NCBI GenBank assembly: GCA_031254035.1
Contig: JAIRVF010000131.1
Location: 1-40,066 of the forward strand
Length of the DNA: 40,066 bases
Reading direction: 5' to 3'
Origin: Paenibacillus sp.
GTDB taxonomy: Bacteria > Bacillota > Bacilli > Paenibacillales > Paenibacillaceae
Shown piece after piece: positions 17,001-25,442 of this stretch. Under the pieces are notes generated by a model that made no database searches, had not been told where the DNA came from, and saw only the letters and a program-made list of their open reading frames with translations. The stretch's first letter is position 1; every line of letters begins with the position of its first letter. The translations under genes were made by a program, and so were the position numbers.

Positions 17001-17312
17001 ATGCCGCCGATTTCAAACAAAAAAAACGCTCCGCTGCCAACGGCTCGAGGCATCCGCAGAGCTTGCAGCAAGGAGATGTACCGTACGGTCAAGCGGCTGA
17101 AAGTATACATCCCGGACGACGCCCTCCAAGAGGGTGAATCTTTGTACTATCGCAAGGTCATTGGCAACCTAATCTGGATTCATGAAAACCGCAGCAACCG
17201 GAAGCTGCTATGCGACTGGTGGGACGAAAACGTTCGCAGCGAACTCGCCGAGTTATGGAAGGTAGACGAAGACCATCTCGGAAAAGCATTCCGAGATGCC
17301 TTTGGCGGGTAA
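17001..17312 (+). CDS. Hypothetical protein, 103 aa
   Basis: Not recognised by function. A small basic soluble protein with a tryptophan-rich C-terminal half (IGNLIWIHENRSNRKLL, CDWWDENVR). The start at 17001 has AAAGGAGG 8 bases upstream, whereas the longer frame back to 16863 has none. It is divergent from the dedA operon and convergent with the O-antigen-ligase-like gene. I saw no terminator directly after it. Confidence 0.7.
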   Translation: MPPISNKKNAPLPTARGIRRACSKEMYRTVKRLKVYIPDDALQEGESLYYRKVIGNLIWIHENRSNRKLLCDWWDENVRSELAELWKVDEDHLGKAFRDAFGG

Positions 17313-17412
17313 AACCCTTCGGCCACTTCACACGGGATCTATTTTCGAAAAGCATCCAGGGCCAGGTCCTGAGGATGCCGGCACAAAAACGGATACCGCT
17401 TTAAACCTTCCG

Positions 17413-19539
17413 CTAGTGAGACACGGGTATCGATTGCTCCAGCTGTGACAACTGGCTGCCCCACTCCTTCGCCTCGCGGGTCAACCGGAAATCGCGATCA
17501 TTACGTTGAAGCGACCCGCGGCGGTCCGCCGCCAGGGCGGCGTAATCATGATACAGCACAAGCGCCGCCTGGGCGATCCGGCGGGCTTCTTGCGCGTTGC
17601 CGGATGATAGCTTGCTCTTCGCAAGTCTGAATAGCCCCTCCAGGCTCCTCGTCTGCTCGCCTGCATTATATTTGTCGCTGCTGAAGCCCGCTTTCGCCCA
17701 ATATGCCGCTGCAGCGGTATCCCCACGCTTAACGGCATTATCTGCGAGCGCAAAGATCAAACCTGGATGTCCGGGCGTGTAGGACAGGCTGTCCTCCAGA
17801 ACCGACTTGGCCTCTCTAGCCTTCAATAAGCGAGCCAGATCAAGCGCAGTCCCTGTATCTGCTGGATTCCACCGGAGCGAGGAACGCAAAAGGATGACCG
17901 CTTTAGCTCGCGAAGGTTCATAAGTGGCCTCCTGATGAAGCCTGTAGCCAACCTCCCCTCGAAAGGCTAGCACCACACTCACACCGGAGATACCAAGCCA
18001 AAGCAGAAGGAGCGGCGCCGTACCAACTGCCGCCTGACCAAGTCCCGGTTTGCGGCCAAATCGACGGCGTTTCACCAGTGCCTGACCGGACTCATTCGCT
18101 GCATCGGCGGCATTCCGTTCCGCCCCAGCTGTACCGTATGAAACGCCCCAGGCAACCAGTAGAAACAAGAGCAACCATACGAGTCCAAAGCTCCAATCGA
18201 TATCCGCCGAACTGTGCAAAACAAAAACCCCAAACACCGGCAGCAGACCGCGGTGGCTGCGAAACAGCACCCATCCTGCTGAACCAAGCAGCAAGAGCAG
18301 CAAGACGGTCCCGATCATGCCCGTATTGAGCAGCATATCCAGGTAGCCGCTGTGCACCTGACTGCCTACATAAGGATTCGATTGCACGGCGCGATACGAA
18401 AGTCGCCACGTCTCCCCGCCCTGTCCGAACCAGGGCGCATGCTCAAACAAGCGCCATGCGTCGCGATATATGGCGCCACGCGCGGATACGGTGCCAAAGT
18501 TTCTGACGATGCGCTCCTGCGCCGTTAGAAACACCATGGATGCACCGACACCCGCAAGGACACCGCCTGCCACCCAGGCCAGGCGGCAAAGCGGCGCCGC
18601 TCCGCTGCGCGCGAGGCGGCAAAGCCCCAGGCCGGCCAGCATGCTGCCGGCCCATACCCCGGCCAGCGCAAACAGGCCGGGGACGGGCTGTACCGCCAGC
18701 AGCGCAGCTGCCAGGTGGCGGTACAGCAAGGCCGCGCCGGCCAGAGGCGCGGCCGCAAGGAGGAGCGGCGCCAGCATGCGCCGCCGCTCCATGGCAAGGC
18801 CGGCGGCCAAGGCCACGCCGGCCACGAGCCAGGCGCCGCGCGACTCGCTGAGGAGCAGCGCGGCGGTATACGGCAGCAGCGGGAGCGTTGCCCGCAGCAG
18901 GCGAGCCCTCCCGGCTTCAGAGTCCCGCCGGAACAAAGCTGAGAGCGCAAATAACCGCTCCAGCAGGAAAGCGGCCATCAGCATGCCAAAGGTGTTCGGA
19001 TATTCCAGAAGCCCGGCGAGCCTCGCCCCCGTCGCACTAATACCTGGATTAGAAGTATGCGCTATCGCGTACGGAAGTGGAAACACGCCGTATACCGCTA
19101 GCAGCGCCGATCCGCAGAGCAGTGCCCCCACTGTATGCCATGCCGCTGCAAGAATTGCTCTGCCTCCTTGTCGCCGTGCAACTGCAAAAGCGGATACGGC
19201 AAAAAGACCGTAAAAGCCCCATCTTAGCAACTGGTTCACCGTCCCTTGTACAGACAAGGGACCCAACAGCCAGTGGATGGCATATACGGTCATTAATAAG
19301 AACGGGCTGATGAGCAGGACAACCTCGGGAAAAGAGCGCGCCCCTAGCGCTGCTTCCCATTCCTTATGTGGAAAGCTGCATAGAAGCAGAGCAAGGACTC
19401 CCGCAAAAAAGCAGAACAAGCCGTATCCGATCCAGACCGGATACAGATCGGCCGTAAAATAAAAGCCGGATTTCAGACAAGAAACCAATAGCACTGCAAT
19501 CAGCGCGGCCTCCCCCACCCTCTGAACCCAACGTTTCAC
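17413..19539 (-). CDS. O-antigen ligase-like polytopic membrane protein with TPR-like tail
   Basis: A 708-residue protein with about 12-13 membrane helices and a large loop of the Wzy_C/O-antigen-ligase type. The loop includes RGAWLVAGVAL and APWFGQGGETWRLSYR...VGSQVHSGYLDMLLNTG; the conserved His lies in QVHSGYL. The last ~170 residues look like TPR helices (DNAVKRGDTAAAAYWAKAGF). In Gram-positives such proteins polymerise or ligate surface polysaccharide or teichuronic-type polymers; the substrate is unknown. The start is GTG 19539 with GGGAGG 6 bases upstream; the ORF extension to 19689 runs into the methyltransferase gene. Codons around 18430-18960 are much richer in G+C than the surroundings. 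Confidence 0.8.
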   Translation of the reverse strand: MKRWVQRVGEAALIAVLLVSCLKSGFYFTADLYPVWIGYGLFCFFAGVLALLLCSFPHKEWEAALGARSFPEVVLLISPFLLMTVYAIHWLLGPLSVQGTVNQLLRWGFYGLFAVSAFAVARRQGGRAILAAAWHTVGALLCGSALLAVYGVFPLPYAIAHTSNPGISATGARLAGLLEYPNTFGMLMAAFLLERLFALSALFRRDSEAGRARLLRATLPLLPYTAALLLSESRGAWLVAGVALAAGLAMERRRMLAPLLLAAAPLAGAALLYRHLAAALLAVQPVPGLFALAGVWAGSMLAGLGLCRLARSGAAPLCRLAWVAGGVLAGVGASMVFLTAQERIVRNFGTVSARGAIYRDAWRLFEHAPWFGQGGETWRLSYRAVQSNPYVGSQVHSGYLDMLLNTGMIGTVLLLLLLGSAGWVLFRSHRGLLPVFGVFVLHSSADIDWSFGLVWLLLFLLVAWGVSYGTAGAERNAADAANESGQALVKRRRFGRKPGLGQAAVGTAPLLLLWLGISGVSVVLAFRGEVGYRLHQEATYEPSRAKAVILLRSSLRWNPADTGTALDLARLLKAREAKSVLEDSLSYTPGHPGLIFALADNAVKRGDTAAAAYWAKAGFSSDKYNAGEQTRSLEGLFRLAKSKLSSGNAQEARRIAQAALVLYHDYAALAADRRGSLQRNDRDFRLTREAKEWGSQLSQLEQSIPVSH

Positions 19540-19592
19540 GTTCTGCCTCCCATCACATGGTTTATCCTGCCGAAGCGACCTGGTTTGGCCGC

Positions 19593-20783
19593 CTATTCTG
19601 AATCTGCCACGGGCAGCAAATCCGCACAAGCCTTTTCCAAATACGGCTTTGCTTTGAGAAAATCGCGGAATTCCGTATACTCGCGCCACAGCTGTTCTTT
19701 GCTGCCGCTTTGCCCTTTGACCGCTCGAATCAGAATATTTTTCGGGGTATGCTCCAGATCGATAAATTCAAGCAGCTGGGTTTTATAGCCAAGAATATCA
19801 AGCAGCTTAGCCCGGATGCCATCCGTAGCGAGTGCGGAGAAACGTTCCTTCAATATGCCATGCGAAAGCAATGGTTCCATCACCGGGCTGTCCACCCGCC
19901 CATACAGCTCATGCTGGCAGCAGGGAACGGAAAGGATGACCGAAGCGTTCCAGCGCACGGCTTTCTCCAAAGCTGCATCCGTTGCCGTATCGCATGCGTG
20001 GAGCGTAACAACCATGTCGACTTGATCCAGCTCGTTATAATCCGCGATATCCCCGACCAGAAACCGAAGATTGCCATAATTCAGCCTGTCGGCCAGCTGG
20101 TTGCAGTGTTCGATGACATCCGCCTTGAGGTCCAGCCCCACGACATTAAGCGTCCTGCGTTCCTGTATGGTCAGGTAATGATATAACGCAAAGGTTAAAT
20201 AGGATTTTCCACAGCCGAAGTCGACGATCGTAATCGGCCGTCCCTCCGGAAGCGAAGGAAGCACATCCTCCACCATCTCCAGAAAACGGTTGATCTGTCT
20301 GAACTTATCATACTTTCGCGCCAGCACTTTGCCCTGTTCATTCATGATGCCGAGCTCTACAAGGAATGAAATGGGATGCCCCTCCTCCAGTACGTATTGC
20401 TTTTTGCGGTTATGCGCCAAATCCGCGCTCGATTTGGTCGGGGATTTGGTGAGAATCGACACTTTAAATTTTTTGCTGATCAAAATTTGATAATCCGCGT
20501 CCGGCGTGCAGATCATCCCTTGGCGGAAGGTCTGCTCGAACAGCTGCACAATCGCTTCCTCTGCTTCCTCAGCAGGTATGTTTTGGTGAACCACCTTGTT
20601 TGGGTGTACATAAGCGAATTGATAATGTATTTTTTTCTTTAACTCCACAGGCTTGATTTGAACCTTTGTATAGGCTACACCCTCCCGCTTGCGGAGTTGA
20701 CTAAGCGTTGCTGTGATTAAAGTTGTTTCTTCGGTAATGTCATGGATGAGTTTACGTACAGATTCCAAGAGAGTACATCTCAC
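19593..20783 (-). CDS. Class I SAM-dependent methyltransferase (Methyltransf_32 type)
   Basis: A 396-residue methyltransferase. The SAM-binding motif I, ITIVDFGCGKSYLTFALYHY, lies near 184-203. Motif II is LNVVGLDLK, and LHACDTATDAALEKA and VPCCQHEL are hallmarks of the PF13679 group. An N-terminal ~150-residue domain precedes it. The substrate, possibly RNA, is unknown. The called start is a GTG with only a weak GAAA upstream; the TTG five codons later is an alternative. The entire region upstream (20805-21238) is made of repeats B and C, and no good promoter was seen. Confidence 0.8.
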   Translation of the reverse strand: MRCTLLESVRKLIHDITEETTLITATLSQLRKREGVAYTKVQIKPVELKKKIHYQFAYVHPNKVVHQNIPAEEAEEAIVQLFEQTFRQGMICTPDADYQILISKKFKVSILTKSPTKSSADLAHNRKKQYVLEEGHPISFLVELGIMNEQGKVLARKYDKFRQINRFLEMVEDVLPSLPEGRPITIVDFGCGKSYLTFALYHYLTIQERRTLNVVGLDLKADVIEHCNQLADRLNYGNLRFLVGDIADYNELDQVDMVVTLHACDTATDAALEKAVRWNASVILSVPCCQHELYGRVDSPVMEPLLSHGILKERFSALATDGIRAKLLDILGYKTQLLEFIDLEHTPKNILIRAVKGQSGSKEQLWREYTEFRDFLKAKPYLEKACADLLPVADSE

Positions 20784-20804
20784 TTTCTCATATATTCAAA
20801 ACCC

Positions 20805-20919
20805 CCCCACAAATAGTATCGGAAAGAAGTCCGACGCCTCTCAAAGAGAAGCGCTTTTGCAGAGCAAAAGTACGGGGTGGAGCTTATGCTTCGATGCTTA
20901 TTCCAAATACTTTGCGGGG
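20805..20919 (+). repeat. Hairpin repeat B, copy 2
   Basis: A direct copy of the element at 8205-8320 (115 against 116 bases, about 90% identical), with the same terminal CCCC-ACAAA.AGTAT / ATACTTTGCGGGG ends and the hairpin CTTTTGC-AGA-GCAAAAG. It starts 22 bases before the methyltransferase gene. Confidence 0.8.
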
Positions 20920-20982
20920 ACCCCAATAAACTTAACAGGGCAGTCATTTTATACTTTCTGATATATCAAGGACGAGGCTTTT

Positions 20983-21238
20983 AGTGCGTGTTTAAAAAGT
21001 CAGACTTTCAGCACCGAGAAGGTTGGATGAAGCCAGGGACTGAGGAGCGGAGCTACACGTTTTCGTAGAAAACGACTTCGTAAGCATCTGCTTGTATTGG
21101 GTACGTGACACCTGAGCTGTTTCCGAAGAAAACATTACTTCGTAAGCATCCGATTAGGCCCGGCTGAATTCAAGATTCGATGTCGATTAAGCTTCCAGTG
21201 CTACTTCGTGATCAAAGGGGGACTTTTTAAACAACCTC
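20983..21238 (-). repeat. Hairpin repeat C, copy 2
   Basis: An inverted copy of 11663-11955, shorter by ~35 bases because the GCGTTTT-GAA-AAAACGC hairpin segment is absent. The terminal repeats AGTGCGTGTTTAAAAAGTC and GGACTTTTTAAACAACCTC are intact. It fills the gap between repeat B copy 2 and the stop codon of the DUF6483-like gene. Confidence 0.8.
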
Positions 21239-21240
21239 TA

Positions 21241-21894
21241 TTAGCCCTTTACTTTCCGCCGCAGATCTTCCTTGCCTTCCTCCACCTCGGCACGGGGAAG
21301 TCCGCCTGCCTCAAGCTCCTCATCATTTCGCAGTAATAGTCTTTGATAGAAGGCCAAGCCCTCTTCTTTCGTCAGCTCATGCTGATCCAAAAGGCGGAAA
21401 AGCGCGTTCTCCGCTTCATCATAACGCCCTTGCGCCTCTTCAAACTCAAGCAGCAGCTTGTCCGTTTTGGTCGGCAGCCTGTAGCTCTTAACCTGATCTT
21501 TCAGCTCCGAGACACGTTCCGGCAGCTTCAGCATTGAATGGTCCGCACCGTGAAGGTCGGCATATAGATACAGATGCAGCGATTTCATCAAACGGGTTAG
21601 CCCTTCTTCCTTATGACCCATATCAAGGTACACTCCCGCCTCTTCTTGTAGGAGCCTTGCGATACTTTGCAGCTTATCGGCTTCAATGCCGCCCCCTAAA
21701 CGGGACATCTCTATAATATCCTCGACGGACAGGGAATTCAAAAGCTTCGAGTTCAGGCGGAAATTTTTGCTCAGCAGATCATCGATTTCCCATAAAGCCT
21801 CGGTATATTTCTTCTGCTGCTTGAGTCCAAATACTTTTCCCACCATTTCAACCATATCTTCTACCATCTGTAGCAAATAGTCTTTCCTGAACAT
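21241..21894 (-). CDS. DUF6483-like helical protein
   Basis: A 217-residue, almost entirely helical soluble protein that begins MFRKDYLLQMVEDMVEMVGKVFGLKQQKKY, split here as MFRKDYLLQMVEDM then VEMVGKVFGL. It has TPR-like repeats (for example EEAQGRYDEAENALFRLLD). This matches what I recall of DUF6483 proteins of Bacillales; the function is unknown. The start at 21894 has GAGGAG 4-5 bases upstream, and the alternative start at 21906 overlaps that site. It has no operon partners on the upstream side. Confidence 0.6.
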   Translation of the reverse strand: MFRKDYLLQMVEDMVEMVGKVFGLKQQKKYTEALWEIDDLLSKNFRLNSKLLNSLSVEDIIEMSRLGGGIEADKLQSIARLLQEEAGVYLDMGHKEEGLTRLMKSLHLYLYADLHGADHSMLKLPERVSELKDQVKSYRLPTKTDKLLLEFEEAQGRYDEAENALFRLLDQHELTKEEGLAFYQRLLLRNDEELEAGGLPRAEVEEGKEDLRRKVKG

Positions 21895-21909
21895 GGCGCT
21901 CCTCAATCC

Positions 21910-22070
21910 TTCCCATGAAAAAATCGCTAATCCATACGGGCCAAATCTTTTGTTCTAACTGATTGTAAGGCATTCGGCAGACCAAATCCAGCGGGCGGTT
22001 GTATGGGTCCCCAAATAATCTTCTAATAACAAGATGCTTACCATTTAGTTAAAATAACGCCGAAGCGGCG
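21910..22070. other. Intergenic, no feature recognised
   Basis: About 160 bases between the DUF6483-like gene and the terminator of the alpha/beta hydrolase gene; presumably it contains the DUF6483 promoter, but I could not find convincing boxes. Confidence 0.3.
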
Positions 22071-22073
22071 TAC

Positions 22074-22109
22074 AAAAAAGCCGGATGTCCTTTCAGTAGG
22101 ACTCCGGCT
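22074..22109 (-). terminator. Terminator after alpha/beta hydrolase gene
   Basis: Stem AGCCGGA.GTCC with GGAC.TCCGGCT and an 8-base loop, followed by a T run on the minus strand. It lies 95 bases beyond the stop codon. Confidence 0.75.
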
Positions 22110-22204
22110 GCTGATTAACCTTATAAATTTGTAATTGAATGAAATTATAATCGGGTGAAGTTGTAATCGGGTGAAACATGTTGTTCAGCTCATGAACGAT
22201 TGGT

Positions 22205-22996
22205 TCACGGACGGTAGTGTCCCAAAAAGTCCTTGATCACTCCGGCCAGCTCTTCCGGCATTTCCATCATGCTCATATGTCCTGCACCAGGGATGATCAC
22301 TTTTGTAATGTTTGAGTGATCCGCTGTAAAGACCTTTTCCGGAGGGCATATCCGGTCCAACTCTCCAGCAACGAGCAATACAGGAAGCGTCGAAGCGGAA
22401 ATGGCATCCCGTCGGTCAGGACGCTCGCGCATAGCCAAAGCTGCACCTATGGCGCCTTGAGGGGGTGTCAAATAACCGATATCCTTGGCTTTTGTAATTA
22501 GCTCTTGGTTAGAAGCGGCGTTCTCTGGTGCAAATAGTCCCGGAATCAGGCCATCGATAAAAGCGGTAATACCTTCCGATTGGATGTTACTTACCGCCTT
22601 CAGACGTTTTTCCTTGCCCGTTTCATCATCGGGGTATCCCGTCGAGTGGATCAGGCCAAAGCCATTCAGACGGGATGCGTAACGCTCAGCAAAGGAAAGT
22701 GTGATGTACCCTCCCATGGAATGACCAAGCATAGTAACCTTCGGCAGATCCAGTTCGTCTAGAAGTTTTAGGACATCATCCGCCATCTGTTCGATGGAAT
22801 AAGCACCAAGCGGAGCATCCGATGAACCATGCCCGCGCAAATCCGGCACAATGCAGCGGCAGCTGCCGGATAGAAATGGAACGGCCTGATCCCAATATTC
22901 GGAGCTGCCGCAAAAGCCGTGAAGAAGCATGACCGGCTCTCCTACACCCTGTTCGGAAAACGCAAGCGTGTATCCGTCACAAACTACTTTTCCCAT
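22205..22996 (-). CDS. Alpha/beta hydrolase
   Basis: A 263-residue alpha/beta-fold hydrolase. The oxyanion motif LLHGFCGS is at 24-31, the nucleophile Ser93 is in MLGHSMGGY, the acid Asp lies in AGELDRICPPE and the catalytic His in PGAGHMSMME. The RGHGSSD segment is typical. Relatives include esterases, C-C hydrolases and the stress factor RsbQ, so the substrate is open. AAGAAGG lies 8 bases before the ATG. A promoter lies about 160 bases upstream, with repeat D copy 1 between. Confidence 0.85.
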   Translation of the reverse strand: MGKVVCDGYTLAFSEQGVGEPVMLLHGFCGSSEYWDQAVPFLSGSCRCIVPDLRGHGSSDAPLGAYSIEQMADDVLKLLDELDLPKVTMLGHSMGGYITLSFAERYASRLNGFGLIHSTGYPDDETGKEKRLKAVSNIQSEGITAFIDGLIPGLFAPENAASNQELITKAKDIGYLTPPQGAIGAALAMRERPDRRDAISASTLPVLLVAGELDRICPPEKVFTADHSNITKVIIPGAGHMSMMEMPEELAGVIKDFLGHYRP

Positions 22997-23058
22997 GATG
23001 AAATCCTTCTTTCTTTAGGCTCAATATGTAATTTGTTGGTTGACATTGTACGAAGTAA

Positions 23059-23153
23059 CCGCTATGGTTACGGATCGTACTTCGCTTCTTAAGAACGATT
23101 CCGTCCCCTCCGCTACTTTCGATTTTTGTCAGGCACTAATTATGAAATTGAGC
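23059..23153 (-). repeat. Repeat D, copy 1 (in alpha/beta hydrolase leader)
   Basis: A 95-base element sharing both ends with 36426-36636. One end is CCGCTNNGGTTACGGATCGT; the other is GATTCCGTCCCCTCCGCTAC followed by a TTTCG...GCACTAAT.ATGA..TTGAGC pattern. The copies run in the same direction. It lies just downstream of the -10 box of the alpha/beta hydrolase gene. Confidence 0.75.
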
Positions 23154-23157
23154 GTTC

Positions 23158-23185
23158 TTTATATTGGTTGTAGTCTTAACCTCAA
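23158..23185 (-). promoter_or_regulatory. Promoter of alpha/beta hydrolase gene
   Basis: Minus strand: -35 TTGAGG (23180-23185), 16 bases, -10 TATAAA (23158-23163). Transcription would start at the edge of repeat D copy 1. Confidence 0.5.
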
Positions 23186-23186
23186 T

Positions 23187-23741
23187 TCAGATTTTAGTTT
23201 TTTCCGCAAGTCCAAACACATCCGCAGCAGCTGAGGCAATATGCCTGGCCATCGTCATGACATGATACAGCGAGGTCATTTGCAGCGTAGAATAAGGCCT
23301 GGGACCCGCAGCATTAACGACGGCAGCGATGCTGTAGTGTCCGACGGCTGGCAGCGCATGTCCAACCGATTGTGCGGGAAAAAGCGGCTCATCTGAAACC
23401 AGAAAACTTCCGACTGATAACGGCTGTCCCAGACAGGCATCAATGGCCACGACGATCTGATCCCCCGGGATCTTAGCAATGCTCTCTATGAGGCAGGATG
23501 CATCACATGGGGAAGACAAGGTGCCAATGACGTTGGGAAAACCATAGGTGACTAGTTCGCTCCCTGTCAGCGGTCCAAGCGCATCCCCAGTGGAACGGTC
23601 CGTTCCAATACATAAAAAGGTGATCTGATCCAAACGATGACGGCTGTGTATATCCACAAAAAAATCGCTTAGCCCATCAGCAACAATTTTTTTGCGGTTT
23701 CCGCCCTTTCCTCGGATCGAATGAGGGTCTTGAAAAGACAT
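23187..23741 (-). CDS. yyaC: Spore protein YyaC (GPR-like putative protease)
   Basis: A 184-residue YyaC/DUF1256 protein, distantly related to the GPR germination protease. The core CIGTDRSTGDALGPLTGSEL, AIDACLG, and HYSIAAVVNAAGPRPYSTLQMT are well kept. In B. subtilis the gene is expressed in the forespore, and it marks the host as a spore former. The start is the ATG at 23741 with a G-rich upstream stretch, not a classic AGGAGG. I could not identify a sigma-F/G promoter with confidence. Confidence 0.88.
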   Translation of the reverse strand: MSFQDPHSIRGKGGNRKKIVADGLSDFFVDIHSRHRLDQITFLCIGTDRSTGDALGPLTGSELVTYGFPNVIGTLSSPCDASCLIESIAKIPGDQIVVAIDACLGQPLSVGSFLVSDEPLFPAQSVGHALPAVGHYSIAAVVNAAGPRPYSTLQMTSLYHVMTMARHIASAAADVFGLAEKTKI

Positions 23742-23899
23742 GGCTCACGGGCCCCCCCTTGCTCATAGCAGCAGTTTTCTTTTGATTTTACTGCAAAATG
23801 GCCGGCAAGAAAAATCATTTTCCTGTTCAGGGCGAAAAGACATGCTACAATAGGTACAGCTTTGCCTTAAATAGAAACCGGAAAGGATGAACCATCCCC

Positions 23900-24124
23900 A
23901 TGGATTTATCTCAAAAAAATGCTGAAAATATTGAATATATGATTGAACAGATTAAAATCAAGCTTAGAATGGCCAGCGGCGCGGCCATGAACTCCTCCGC
24001 TTTTTCAGTGGATCAATACGAGGATATCCGTGACGTTTATGAACTTGTGATGACCAAATCGAACCTGAGTATCTCCGAAGTGGAAGCTTTGGTGTCCGAG
24101 CTTGGCCGTCTACGCAGCAGATAA
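23900..24124 (+). CDS. DUF1128 family protein (YfkK-like)
   Basis: A 74-residue helical protein of the DUF1128 family (NIEYMIEQIKIKLRMASGA, then DVYELVMTKSNLSISEVEAL); function unknown, length as usual. The best ribosome site, GGAAAGGA, lies about 13 bases before the ATG, which is long. The sequence between forms a small GGATG/CATCC hairpin that would bring them closer. A TACAAT box at about 23847 may be its -10. Confidence 0.82.
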   Translation: MDLSQKNAENIEYMIEQIKIKLRMASGAAMNSSAFSVDQYEDIRDVYELVMTKSNLSISEVEALVSELGRLRSR

Positions 24125-24150
24125 GGAATCCATTGTTTTTTTCTGATTCA

Positions 24151-24214
24151 AAAAGCCCCCTCATGTTCCGCTTCGTCCGCAAATGCGCGAAACAAGGAAC
24201 AACAGGGGGCTTTT
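24151..24214. terminator. Bidirectional terminator, DUF1128 gene / asparaginase gene
   Basis: An 11-bp outer stem AAAAGCCCCCT with its complement and a weaker inner stem GTTCC/GGAAC. It lies between convergent genes. Confidence 0.8.
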
Positions 24215-24252
24215 CAGCATGACTACCGGCTGTGTTGGCTTGAATGTCTGCT

Positions 24253-25263
24253 TTACCGCCCCACGAACTGAAGCTGGAACACGCTGTCAGCGTAACCGAC
24301 CTTTTTGCCTTCATCATTGAAGATGTCATGCGTAAAAGATTCTTTCATTTGCCGGATCAACGATGGGTTGCTGTAGCCCGTTTGTTCCAGAATGGTCTGA
24401 ACGATCCATCCCCACTCTTCCTCCGAGCCGTCCAACACCTTAAAAGCGATCCCAAGACGTTCATTTTTCAGGGCAAAGCAATATACTCCCTTGAAGCCGC
24501 CTTTAGCAACAATATTGGAGTCCTGCAAAACAAGGGAATCAATGCGGCCGCTGCCTCCGACCATTTCGGGATAGCGGTTCATGGCTTGCGTAATGATTTG
24601 CACGGCCTCTCTCGTGACTTCATCCATAATCAAATCCGGACAAGCTAGCTTCACATAAGCGGCGGCCATGGCCGACAACGGCAATGCAAAAACGGGAAAG
24701 CCGCAGCCATCCGTACCCAGATCGATATGCTCTGCATCTATCCCACACATTAACGACATCGTTTCGATGATTTCTTTCTGTACAGGATGATCTGGCTCCG
24801 CGTACCCATCAAGCGGATAACCCTTCATTTTGCAGTAAGCAAGCACACCCAAATGTTTACCCGAGCAATTATGATACAAGCGCCGCTTACTGCCGTCATG
24901 GCGTAAAACATCCTCTTTGCTTTGTTCATTCAGCGGATAGCTCGGCGCACATATCAGTTCCTTTTCCGATAGGCCAGTCTTTCTCATGATGCTCTCCAGC
25001 ACTTCCACATGATCCGTTTGGGCCTGATGGGAGGCCGTCATAATGGCGATTTCCTTATCACTCAGCCCGTAATGAGACACAATACCTCCACGGATCGCAA
25101 CAATCGCCTGAAGCGGCTTGGCCGCGGAGCGGGTGAAGGTTACAAAATCCGGATCCCCTACGGAAGCGGTGATCTCCCCTTGATCATTAACGATACATAT
25201 ATGTCCATGATGCGCGCATTCCATAATGTCCGCACGGTATTCTTTGACTAGTACCGATTCCAT
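24253..25263 (-). CDS. Asparaginase (R. etli type II-like, PF06089)
   Basis: A 336-residue asparaginase of the group typified by the Rhizobium etli inducible enzyme, unrelated to the classic bacterial type. Visible motifs are FTRSAAKPLQA, MTASHQAQTDHV, HNCSGKHLG (with the Ser-Lys pair) and DGCGFPVFALPL with its zinc-binding Cys. It would hydrolyse L-asparagine to aspartate and ammonia in the cytoplasm. AAAGGAG lies 8 bases before the ATG. Monocistronic. Confidence 0.88.
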   Translation of the reverse strand: MESVLVKEYRADIMECAHHGHICIVNDQGEITASVGDPDFVTFTRSAAKPLQAIVAIRGGIVSHYGLSDKEIAIMTASHQAQTDHVEVLESIMRKTGLSEKELICAPSYPLNEQSKEDVLRHDGSKRRLYHNCSGKHLGVLAYCKMKGYPLDGYAEPDHPVQKEIIETMSLMCGIDAEHIDLGTDGCGFPVFALPLSAMAAAYVKLACPDLIMDEVTREAVQIITQAMNRYPEMVGGSGRIDSLVLQDSNIVAKGGFKGVYCFALKNERLGIAFKVLDGSEEEWGWIVQTILEQTGYSNPSLIRQMKESFTHDIFNDEGKKVGYADSVFQLQFVGR

Positions 25264-25347
25264 CAGACCATCTCCTTTAGCTTATCGCTTAATCATCATA
25301 CAACTAATTCAGATGAGTATAAAGTACCACCTAATATCATCGTTCCT

Positions 25348-25373
25348 GTTTCAATCATCCCCCTCCCGGTTAT
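25348..25373 (+). promoter_or_regulatory. SigB-type promoter of ytxH-like gene
   Basis: Plus strand: GTTTCA (25348-25353), 14 bases, GGTTAT (25368-25373), against the SigB consensus GTTTAA-N12-15-GGGTAT: five of six in each box. It lies about 65 bases before the start codon. Confidence 0.55.
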
Positions 25374-25442
25374 ATACGAAGTAAGCAAAGACGAACCAAT
25401 AAAACTCCAATCCTAAAAATATTAAACGAGGAGAGATTTCAA

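Noticed and set aside
18470..19213. 247-codon plus-strand ORF
   Set aside because: It is a GC-rich shadow of the O-antigen-ligase-like gene; its composition is Arg/Ala/Pro with no start signal.
23760..23850. Forespore sigma promoter for yyaC
   Set aside because: GCATG-16-AGGAAAATGA is suggestive, but the match and spacing are too loose to call.
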